Shown here piece after piece: positions 1 through 5,077 of a stretch of 5,077 nt of DNA; position 1 is the first letter of the stretch; each line of letters begins with the position of its first letter. Below the pieces are notes generated by a model. The model was not told where the DNA came from and made no database searches. It worked only from the letters and a program-made list of their open reading frames with translations. The DNA is taken from positions 1-5,077 of the forward strand of contig CAIVAH010000282.1 in the NCBI GenBank assembly GCA_903903765.1, given 5' to 3'. The stretch is from an uncultured Methylococcaceae bacterium (lineage in GTDB: Bacteria; Pseudomonadota; Gammaproteobacteria; Methylococcales; Methylomonadaceae). The position numbers were made by a program, and so were the translations under genes.

Positions 1-965
1 CGGCCTTGTAACTCTGGTATTAAATCAGAAGGTTTAGCGATATGAAAAGCACCGGAAGCAATAAATAAAATATGGTCTGTTTTAATTGCGCCATATTTTG
101 TGCTCACAGTACTGCCTTCTACCAAAGGTAATAAGTCACGTTGCACACCTTCTCTAGAGACTTCTCCACCACCGCCCATTTCTGAACGTTTACAGATTTT
201 GTCAATTTCATCCAGAAAAACAATGCCATTTTGTTCTACAGACTCGACGGCTCTAAAACGAATTTCATCTTCGTTAATAAGTTTGCTCGCTTCTTCTTCT
301 TGTAAAGACAGTAATGCTTTTTTGATAGGCATTTTACGAGATTTTGTTTTGCCAGTACTTAGGTTTTGAAACATACCTTGTAGTTGGCTAGTCATTTCTT
401 CCATGCCAGGTGGGGCCATGATCTCAACTCCCATTGGAGCTACATGCACGTCAATGTCTATTTCTTTGTTGTCTAGCTCACCTTCGCGAAGTTTTTTACG
501 CATTTTTTGGCGTGTAGATTCTTCTGTTTCAGAAAGCATTCCACCGTCAGCTCGAGGTAATAAAATATCTAATATTTTTTCTTCAGCCGCATCATAAGCT
601 TTGTTTTCTACTTTGGCCATTTCGGTAGTACGGGTCATTTTAACGGCCGTATCAATTAAATCACGAATGATGGATTCAACATCTCTTCCTACGTAACCAA
701 CTTCTGTAAATTTTGTGGCTTCAATTTTAATAAATGGTGCATTAGCAAGACGAGCTAGCCTTCGAGCAATTTCAGTTTTGCCAACACCGGTTGGCCCAAT
801 CATTAAAATGTTTTTTGGTGTTATTTCGTTTCTTAGTGAAGGGTCTACTTGTTGTCTTCGCCAGCGGTTTCGAAGTGCTATGGCAACAGATTTTTTTGCA
901 CTTGCTTGCCCTACAATGTGCTTATCAAGTTCATTTACTATTTCTTTAGGGGTCATTTGTGTCAT
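1..965 (-). CDS. hslU: HslU, ATPase/unfoldase subunit of the HslUV protease (partial, C-terminus off window)
   Basis: AAA+ ATPase that unfolds substrate proteins and threads them into the HslV peptidase in the cytoplasm. Reading the minus strand from ATG at 965 gives [20 protein letters not shown], matching the HslU N-terminus. Walker A is GPTGVGKT at residues 57-64 and the substrate-gripping pore loop GYVG is at 90-93 (Tyr91). The family-specific I domain lies roughly at 110-240, and Walker B is GIVFLDEID with Asp252-Glu253. The frame stays open to base 3, ending ...LIPELQG, with an Arg codon started at the edge. About 321 residues are visible; E. coli HslU has 443, so the end of the ATPase core and the C-terminal domain that docks on HslV are missing only because the window ends. 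A second in-frame ATG at 956 is possible, but the first matches the E. coli start (MSEMTP) in register. It follows hslV by 12 bases and is probably co-transcribed and translationally coupled, as its own Shine-Dalgarno is weak. Confidence 0.97.
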   Translation of the reverse strand, partial: MTQMTPKEIVNELDKHIVGQASAKKSVAIALRNRWRRQQVDPSLRNEITPKNILMIGPTGVGKTEIARRLARLANAPFIKIEATKFTEVGYVGRDVESIIRDLIDTAVKMTRTTEMAKVENKAYDAAEEKILDILLPRADGGMLSETEESTRQKMRKKLREGELDNKEIDIDVHVAPMGVEIMAPPGMEEMTSQLQGMFQNLSTGKTKSRKMPIKKALLSLQEEEASKLINEDEIRFRAVESVEQNGIVFLDEIDKICKRSEMGGGGEVSREGVQRDLLPLVEGSTVSTKYGAIKTDHILFIASGAFHIAKPSDLIPELQG

Positions 966-987
966 TCGTTTACTCGTTTACTCGTTT
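966..987. repeat. 8-bp tandem repeat across the hslV/hslU junction
   Basis: On the plus strand TCGTTTAC occurs twice and is followed by TCGTTT, giving 2.75 copies over 22 bases. Read on the minus strand, it covers the last sense codons and the TAA stop of hslV, and the whole 12-base gap before the hslU ATG. Loss of one unit would leave the hslV stop intact but shorten the gap from 12 to 4 bases. The repeat is directly visible; any effect on hslU translation is inference. Confidence 0.8.
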
Positions 988-1523
988 GGCTCTGCGTCTA
1001 GTTCTTCGATTCGAAGATTATGATTAGTATAAATGCAAATGTCCGCAGCAATATTTAATGATCTTTCTACAATTTCTCTGGCGCTTAGGTCAGTGTTTTC
1101 GAGTAAAGCGCGCGCTGCAGCTTGGGCAAAAGCACCTCCTGAGCCTATTGCCATTAAATCATATTCTGGTTCAATTACATCACCAGTGCCAGATATAATT
1201 AAGGATGTTTTTGCGTCTGCAATAGTTAATAATGCTTCTAATTTTCGTAAGGCTCTGTCGGTGCGCCAATCTTTAGCCATTTCAACCGCAGCTCTAGTGA
1301 GATTGCCTCTGTGTTTTTCAAGTTTACCTTCAAAATGCTCAAATAAAGTGAATGCATCTGCGGTAGCTCCAGCAAATCCAGCGATGACTTTGTCGTGATA
1401 TAAACGCCTGACTTTTCTAGCATTCCCCTTCATTACGGTATTTCCTAAGGTGACTTGCCCATCTCCGCCAATCACTACTTTGTCGCCACGACGCACGGAA
1501 AGTATTGTTGTTCCTCTAAACAC
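978..1523 (-). CDS. hslV: HslV, threonine peptidase subunit of the HslUV protease
   Basis: Proteasome-beta-like peptidase that forms the double-hexamer proteolytic core capped by HslU rings in the cytoplasm. The 181-residue product begins [20 protein letters not shown]. By alignment with E. coli HslV, Thr5 is the catalytic N-terminal nucleophile exposed after removal of a four-residue MFRG propeptide. Further family residues are Asp21 (mature Asp17), Lys37 (mature Lys33) and Ser128 in the GSGG motif. Other conserved blocks are [38 protein letters not shown] and DICIYTNHN. Length is normal for the family. The start is GTG at 1523-1521: no in-frame ATG lies just upstream, and a weak GGGA element (minus strand, 1535-1532) sits 8 bases away. 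E. coli HslV has only Met before the active Thr; the FRG extension occurs in other members of the family. First gene of the hslVU pair, transcribed away from the lipoprotein gene. Confidence 0.97.
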   Translation of the reverse strand: MFRGTTILSVRRGDKVVIGGDGQVTLGNTVMKGNARKVRRLYHDKVIAGFAGATADAFTLFEHFEGKLEKHRGNLTRAAVEMAKDWRTDRALRKLEALLTIADAKTSLIISGTGDVIEPEYDLMAIGSGGAFAQAAARALLENTDLSAREIVERSLNIAADICIYTNHNLRIEELDAEPNE

Positions 1524-1662
1524 TTTGTTAATCCCAAATAATAAAAAACAGGTCGTTAATTTTACATGGTATGAATTTTAATTGTGCGAAAAAAATGAGC
1601 ATACATTTATTCAGTTGATTTTGATTAATTCATTTGTATTGAGGGTGCTTTTAAAATTTTAC

Positions 1663-1692
1663 ATGACAAGTCTAGGGTGTTAGACCTATCAT
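1663..1692 (+). promoter_or_regulatory. Candidate sigma-70-type promoter for the lipoprotein gene
   Basis: ATGACA at 1663-1668 (5 of 6 to TTGACA) and TATCAT at 1687-1692 (5 of 6 to TATAAT) are separated by 18 bases. This would place the transcription start near 1699 and give a leader of about 45 bases before the ATG at 1745. Such matches are common by chance in AT-rich DNA, so this is a candidate only. Confidence 0.35.
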
Positions 1693-1732
1693 TTTTAATA
1701 TTTTTTTGATTCAGTGATTGAAAATGCATATT

Positions 1733-1736
1733 AAGG
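1733..1736 (+). promoter_or_regulatory. Shine-Dalgarno that decides the lipoprotein start
   Basis: AAGG ends 8 bases before the ATG at 1745, an ideal spacing. It is only 2 bases from the alternative ATG at 1739 and lies downstream of the alternatives TTG 1718 and ATG 1724. This supports 1745 as the true start, which also gives a normal-length lipoprotein signal peptide. Confidence 0.6.
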
Positions 1737-1744
1737 TTATGAAA

Positions 1745-3643
1745 ATGTTTAAGCGTTTTATCGCGATATTAGTGTCGATTTCTATGTTACTGGCTTGCAC
1801 TCCAACTCGGCAGATTGCGCTGGATTATCCTTCTAGGCAAGGTTCAGAAACTAATTCTTCTCAATCAATTGAGTCGACTTCATTTGAGCCGATTTCTGGT
1901 TACAATTTGATAGATGGTGATGATTATTACGTTCGATTTGTTTCTGAGTTTGAATTTAAGGGTGAGAATATTTTAAAGTCAGGTTGTAATAATTTGACTC
2001 CAAACTACGAAAATGGTGATTTGTTTTCTTCGTTAACTTTTCTTGTTCATAATGACGCTCTTAAGTTTAAAAATGAAACAACAGGATTTCTTTATCAGTC
2101 AAGTACTGGTAAATGTAATTTTAAGTTTGATGCAAAAAAGACGGTGCTGATGCCTTGGGTACGTTTGGATTATGCTAAGGAGTCTGCCATCGAGTACAGT
2201 TTTACATCAAGTGCAAATCGAGAAGTGAATATGTCTGGATTAGCCGGAGATGTTAACGCTGCAAGCAGTTTATTAGCACTTACGGGGGTTGGTGTGGGTG
2301 TTGCTGCCGTTGGGCAAATCGCCGGGCAGTGGGCAAAGAATTCTGCGCAAACTGCTCCCACACCTAAAACAGCGGTTAAGCAAAGTTTAGAGTCTCATTC
2401 TTTGCCTGGCTTGGTTGGTTTTTCGGGTAAAAAAGGCTCATTAAATAAAGTTAAGTTTAAGGTTTATAGCGTTGCTGAGGGTGGCGTTAATGTCTTGGGG
2501 GCTGAAACCCAAGTGCTTGGGGAGTTGAAGGTTATTCCGGAAGTGTCAGCTTCACTGTTACTAAAAACAAATAGTGATGGTCTGCCAGATGCTAGAGATT
2601 TGACTTTAAGTGATATTGGGTATTTGCCTAGCAAAGTAGTGGAGGGTGAAGCAAAATTAGTCAAGATACTTGAGCAGTCAAAGAGTTCCGATAAACCAAA
2701 CTTGAAGCCAGATTGGACTAATTACGTTGATGTTGAGACCAATTGTAAGAAGATAAAATTGGCATTACGAGATTTAGGTTTTAATAAATTTGATCGTAAT
2801 GCTTTTTTATATTACTTCTTGGTAAATAGTGCTGATTGGGTTAGTTATAATAAATCTGCTGAGCAATTGTTGGGTGACGATATATCTTTGAAAACAATGG
2901 AAACTATCAAAGCAAAAAACTTCGGTTCTTGTTTGGTTGCGGATGATTATAATGTAATGAAGACTATGGGGTTACATGTTAACACGCAAGCAGATTGGCA
3001 AGAATTACAGGTTTCGGGTGATAAAAAATCTAAGTTACTGTTACCTCTGAAATCAATTGAAAGGCAGTTTTCCCGCATTTTAAGTAACGCTAATAAAAAT
3101 GAAGTTGAGCAACAGTTGTATCCATTGTTGTATACCCCTAATAAAGGTATGGGTACAGTTTTATTGCAAAATTATCTAGGTGATTTTGGATTAGAGAAGT
3201 TGCTTGTAGAATCAAAAGGTCAAGTTATTCAAGTATCACAACAAGAGTCGCAAATGGTCACTCCAACGGAGGGTTCGGCATCAAACATTTCGGCAACAGA
3301 GTCGGTGCCATTATCAGTAATACCAGCAGAAGGAATGATTATAACGGCACGACAGTTATCTGAGATTATTTCTGGGTTATTGTTTAAAGAATTTAGTTGT
3401 GCTCGATTATTGTCCGATCAACAAGGGATGTTAAGTAATAATGATGGAATAGTATTGTTTACAACTCAATCCGGTAGTCCCATGCTTAAAGGCGGAGCTA
3501 TTGAATTTGAGTTTTCAGCGGGTAAAATAAATCGTATAGCTTTTCAATTACCTTCTTATAGGGATTTTGAGCAAAGTGTCATAGATCATCCTGTTATGAA
3601 TGATTGCCGAATTGAGGAGGGCTTTATAAACCAATTGCATTGA
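1745..3643 (+). CDS. Predicted outer-membrane lipoprotein of unknown function
   Basis: I do not recognise this 632-residue protein. It opens with a lipoprotein signal peptide: MFKR, a hydrophobic core, then the lipobox LLAC with Cys18 as the lipidation site. Residue +2 is Thr, not Asp, so the Lol rule predicts the outer membrane. A Ser/Thr-rich tether (about 19-52) leads to a first domain (about 55-160). A Gly/Ala/Val-rich hydrophobic segment at 172-197 is followed by a Thr/Pro/Lys/Ser-rich stretch and an apparently beta-rich part (about 220-275). Next comes a more helical middle domain (about 320-490), a Gln/Ser/Thr-rich linker (about 494-525), and a C-terminal domain of about 100 residues. 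Six further cysteines lie at 81, 124, 334, 396, 552 and 621, spaced as three pairs, one per folded part; this suggests disulfides outside the cytoplasm. In-frame starts at 1718 (TTG), 1724 and 1739 exist, but the ribosome binding site and signal peptide favour 1745. It stands alone: hslV is divergent and coxB lies 309 bases downstream. The coding call is firm; the function is unknown. Confidence 0.88.
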   Translation: MFKRFIAILVSISMLLACTPTRQIALDYPSRQGSETNSSQSIESTSFEPISGYNLIDGDDYYVRFVSEFEFKGENILKSGCNNLTPNYENGDLFSSLTFLVHNDALKFKNETTGFLYQSSTGKCNFKFDAKKTVLMPWVRLDYAKESAIEYSFTSSANREVNMSGLAGDVNAASSLLALTGVGVGVAAVGQIAGQWAKNSAQTAPTPKTAVKQSLESHSLPGLVGFSGKKGSLNKVKFKVYSVAEGGVNVLGAETQVLGELKVIPEVSASLLLKTNSDGLPDARDLTLSDIGYLPSKVVEGEAKLVKILEQSKSSDKPNLKPDWTNYVDVETNCKKIKLALRDLGFNKFDRNAFLYYFLVNSADWVSYNKSAEQLLGDDISLKTMETIKAKNFGSCLVADDYNVMKTMGLHVNTQADWQELQVSGDKKSKLLLPLKSIERQFSRILSNANKNEVEQQLYPLLYTPNKGMGTVLLQNYLGDFGLEKLLVESKGQVIQVSQQESQMVTPTEGSASNISATESVPLSVIPAEGMIITARQLSEIISGLLFKEFSCARLLSDQQGMLSNNDGIVLFTTQSGSPMLKGGAIEFEFSAGKINRIAFQLPSYRDFEQSVIDHPVMNDCRIEEGFINQLH

Positions 3644-3650
3644 TATATTT

Positions 3651-3673
3651 ACCATGATTATCATATGGTTTTT
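3651..3673 (+). terminator. Weak hairpin with T-run after the lipoprotein gene
   Basis: ACCAT (3651-3655) pairs with ATGGT (3665-3669) around a 9-base loop, and a run of five T ends at 3673. The stem is short and AT-rich, so it is a poor Rho-independent terminator. Its position 7 bases after the stop codon is what makes it plausible. Confidence 0.25.
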
Positions 3674-3693
3674 GATATCCGATAGATGTATTT

Positions 3694-3712
3694 CCCAGAT
3701 AAATTGGGTTTT
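3694..3712 (+). terminator. Second weak hairpin with T-run
   Basis: CCCAG (3694-3698) pairs with TTGGG (3704-3708), including one G-T pair, around a 5-base loop and followed by four T. It is more GC-rich than the preceding hairpin, but has only five pairs and a short T-tract. It could end lipoprotein transcription alone or together with the first hairpin. Confidence 0.3.
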
Positions 3713-3787
3713 AAAATAGGAACAAAAGCTAGTGTTTAGGGGAGGTCGTAAGCTTTATTTTAGAGAATCAAATCAAAATCACTGAAA

Positions 3788-3811
3788 CGACGTCTAGTAT
3801 AGATCGACGTC
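3788..3811. repeat. Paired CGACGTC motif upstream of coxB
   Basis: CGACGTC occurs at 3788-3794 and again at 3805-3811, starts 17 bases apart. The core GACGTC is its own reverse complement, so the copies can act as two sites or pair as a 6-bp stem; a TCTA/TAGA inner stem is also possible. It lies about 110 bases upstream of the probable coxB transcription start. A regulator-binding role is inference; no known operator was matched. Confidence 0.45.
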
Positions 3812-3909
3812 ATGAGTTAAAATCTACACGTTTTTTGAGATAATTATTACGTAAAGGGATTGTGTTAGCTATTCTGGCATGACTACATATTACGATCTAT
3901 ATAAATACT

Positions 3910-3915
3910 TATAAT
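3910..3915 (+). promoter_or_regulatory. Consensus -10 box for coxB, with no clear -35
   Basis: TATAAT is a perfect sigma-70 -10 element placed 37 bases before the GTG start, leaving a leader of about 30 bases. The -35 position at 17-base spacing reads ATATTA (3887-3892), a poor match, and no TGN extension precedes the box. If real, the promoter probably needs an activator. A chance match in AT-rich DNA is the alternative. Confidence 0.4.
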
Positions 3916-3938
3916 TCAAGAGTTTTATAACTACAATC

Positions 3939-3945
3939 GAAGGGG
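3939..3945 (+). promoter_or_regulatory. Strong ribosome binding site for coxB
   Basis: GAAGGGG ends 7 bases before the GTG at 3953 and supports that non-ATG start. The GGGG can also pair with CTCC at 3949-3952 over a three-base loop, which might partly mask the site; that pairing is speculative. Confidence 0.7.
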
Positions 3946-3952
3946 CTGCTCC

Positions 3953-5074
3953 GTGAAAAAAGCAAAGCAACTATTCGCAGGTCTGATTTTAATGGCTTTA
4001 GGGCTTGGAACAGCGCATGCGGACTATACGCTCAATTTAATGAAAGGGGTCACAAAGGTCAGTAATGACATTTATGACTTGCATATGCTGATCTTGTGGA
4101 TCTGCGTTTTTATAGGCATTGTGGTTTTTGGCGCAATGTTTTATTCAATATTTCATCATCGTAAATCTAAAGGTCATGTAGCTGCGCAATTTCATGAGAA
4201 TACAACAGTTGAAATAATCTGGACGATTATTCCAACTTTAATTTTGGTCGGTATGGCTATTCCTGCTACCAAAACTTTGTTGGAGTTAAGTGACGTTGAA
4301 AAATCAGATATGACAATTCAAGTTACTGGTCGTCAATGGTATTGGGATTATAAATACCTAGATAACGATATTCATTTTGAAAGTCATTTGGATGAGGCGA
4401 GTGAAAGAGTTCATAGAACGGTGGGAGCAGATCCACGTTCAGTGCCAAACTACTTGTTAAATGTTGATAAACCTCTAGTAATTCCAGTTCATAAGAAAGT
4501 GCGTTTTGTACTAACTTCAACTGATGTTATTCATTCTTGGTGGGTGCCAGATTTAGGCTGGAAGAAAGATGCAAATCCTGGTTTTATTAACGAAGCATGG
4601 ACACTAGTTGAAAAGCCTGGCACTTATCGTGGTCAATGCACAGAATTATGCGGCCGTGATCATGGTTTTATGCCTATTGTTGTTATTGCAATGGAACAAG
4701 CTGATTACGATGCTTGGGTAGCAAGAACATTGGAACAGCAAAAACAAAAACCTGATTTAAGTGATCAAAGTCGTCAACAATTAATGGCCCATGGGGAATC
4801 AGTTTATTTAAAGAATTGTGTGGGGTGTCATCAAATTGATGGTGCTGGTGTGCCAGGTTTGATTCCGGCATTAACAGGTAGCGCAATAGCAACAGGTAAA
4901 TGGGAGTCTTTAGACGGCTTCTTACGTGCGGGCACTTCAAAAATGCCGAAGTTTGAAAAATTAAATGCAAAGGAATTTGCAGAGTTGATGACTTATGTGC
5001 GTAATAGTCTGGGTAATAAAGTGGGCGATGAATTACAGCCAAAACAAACAGCATTACCGGATGATGATGAATAG
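3953..5074 (+). CDS. coxB: Cytochrome c oxidase subunit II with fused cytochrome c domain
   Basis: Subunit II of a heme-copper terminal oxidase, taking electrons from the c-type cytochrome pool and passing them through CuA to subunit I in the cytoplasmic membrane. The 373-residue product has a signal peptide ending AHA before Asp24. Two transmembrane helices follow (about 46-67 and 86-106), then a periplasmic cupredoxin domain. The aromatic electron-entry motif GRQWYWDY is at 127-133. All CuA ligands are present: His194, Cys229, Glu231 (backbone ligand position), Cys233, His237 and Met240, in DVIHSWW and QCTELCGRDHGFM. A C-terminal cytochrome c domain has the heme motif CVGCH (289-293) and a likely axial Met331 in SKMPKF, as in caa3-type oxidases. 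The tail ends in acidic residues. The start is GTG with a strong ribosome binding site. Only three bases follow the stop, so the expected coxA partner is off window (inference). The gene is intact, with no missing key residue. Confidence 0.96.
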   Translation: MKKAKQLFAGLILMALGLGTAHADYTLNLMKGVTKVSNDIYDLHMLILWICVFIGIVVFGAMFYSIFHHRKSKGHVAAQFHENTTVEIIWTIIPTLILVGMAIPATKTLLELSDVEKSDMTIQVTGRQWYWDYKYLDNDIHFESHLDEASERVHRTVGADPRSVPNYLLNVDKPLVIPVHKKVRFVLTSTDVIHSWWVPDLGWKKDANPGFINEAWTLVEKPGTYRGQCTELCGRDHGFMPIVVIAMEQADYDAWVARTLEQQKQKPDLSDQSRQQLMAHGESVYLKNCVGCHQIDGAGVPGLIPALTGSAIATGKWESLDGFLRAGTSKMPKFEKLNAKEFAELMTYVRNSLGNKVGDELQPKQTALPDDDE

Positions 5075-5077
5075 TTC

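Larger units (their letters stand above)
1524..1744. other. Divergent intergenic region between hslV and the lipoprotein gene
   Basis: This AT-rich, noncoding stretch must hold promoters for both divergent units. It contains an exact 11-bp direct repeat (AATTTTACATG at 1558-1568 and 1655-1665), a TAAAATTTTA palindrome at 1652-1661 and T-runs near 1693-1707. A poor sigma-32-like arrangement can be drawn for hslV on the minus strand (CTTGTC at 1670-1665, then CCCTCAAT at 1645-1638), but it departs from CTTGAAA/CCCCAT and has a 19-base gap. I therefore do not call a heat-shock promoter. No RNA gene or small ORF with a ribosome binding site was seen. Confidence 0.7.
3644..3952. other. Noncoding region upstream of coxB
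   Basis: These 309 bases hold no gene I can support. From left to right there are two weak hairpins with short T-runs just after the lipoprotein stop, a pair of CGACGTC motifs (3788-3811), a TTACGTAA palindrome (3847-3854), a TATAAT box (3910-3915) and a good Shine-Dalgarno for coxB. The length suits a separate, possibly regulated promoter for the oxidase operon rather than read-through from the lipoprotein gene. No tRNA, riboswitch or repeat family was recognised. Confidence 0.7.

Noticed and set aside
100..1398. Plus-strand open frames at 100-369, 403-597, 715-1023 and 1033-1398
   Set aside because: They lie opposite hslU and hslV, whose minus-strand proteins match their families throughout; the plus-strand products have composition typical of antisense reading.
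1238..1423. Minus-strand frame inside hslV (61 residues)
   Set aside because: It overlaps the conserved core of HslV in another frame and has no recognisable features.
1638..1670. Sigma-32-like promoter for hslV on the minus strand (CTTGTC and CCCTCAAT)
   Set aside because: Both boxes deviate from consensus and the gap is 19 bases; heat-shock control is expected from the family but is not shown by this sequence.
2170..2664. Minus-strand frames at 2170-2361 and 2464-2664 inside the lipoprotein gene
   Set aside because: They lie opposite a long open frame with a good signal peptide and have no support of their own.
3654..3719. Possible 21-residue hydrophobic peptide starting MIIIWFLISD
   Set aside because: No Shine-Dalgarno precedes the ATG and it overlaps both weak terminator hairpins; too short to support without conservation.
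3875..3890. Sigma-54-like element TGGCATGACTACATAT
   Set aside because: The -24 half resembles TGGCAC, but the -12 half lacks the required GC of TTGCW.
3879..3914. Possible 11-residue leader peptide MTTYYDLYKYL
   Set aside because: No ribosome binding site, and it runs into the probable coxB -10 box, so it would be largely or wholly upstream of the transcript.
4323..5054. Minus-strand frames at 4323-4520 and 4683-5054 inside coxB
   Set aside because: CoxB motifs cover these positions on the plus strand, and the antisense products look like shadows.

Overview
This 5,077-base window is AT-rich bacterial chromosome, most likely from a gammaproteobacterium. The HslU and HslV proteins resemble the E. 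coli, Pseudomonas and Legionella forms closely, and the cytochrome oxidase subunit II carries a fused C-terminal cytochrome c domain, as in many proteobacterial caa3-like oxidases. The genus cannot be fixed from sequence reading alone.

Layout. Positions 1-965 (minus strand) hold the first 321 or so residues of hslU, cut by the window edge at the end of the ELQGR motif. Directly upstream, at 978-1523 (minus), is complete hslV; the two form the usual hslVU operon, 12 bases apart, with an 8-bp tandem repeat spanning the junction. A 221-bp AT-rich divergent intergenic region (1524-1744) follows. On the plus strand, 1745-3643 encodes a 632-residue predicted outer-membrane lipoprotein that I do not recognise. 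After a 309-bp noncoding region (3644-3952) with weak hairpins, a repeated CGACGTC motif and a consensus TATAAT box, coxB (3953-5074, plus) encodes a complete cytochrome c oxidase subunit II. Only three bases remain after its stop; coxA and the rest of the oxidase operon probably follow outside the window.

How the genes work together. HslV (peptidase) and HslU (AAA+ unfoldase) assemble into the cytoplasmic HslUV protease. CoxB supplies the CuA centre and a heme c domain of a membrane terminal oxidase. The lipoprotein has no evident functional link to either system. It is the one real unknown: six cysteines fall in three well-spaced pairs, an internal Gly/Ala/Val-rich hydrophobic stretch is present, and a Ser/Thr/Gln-rich linker precedes a C-terminal domain. 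I see no mobile element, CRISPR array, tRNA or rRNA, and no convincing evidence of a new multi-gene system.
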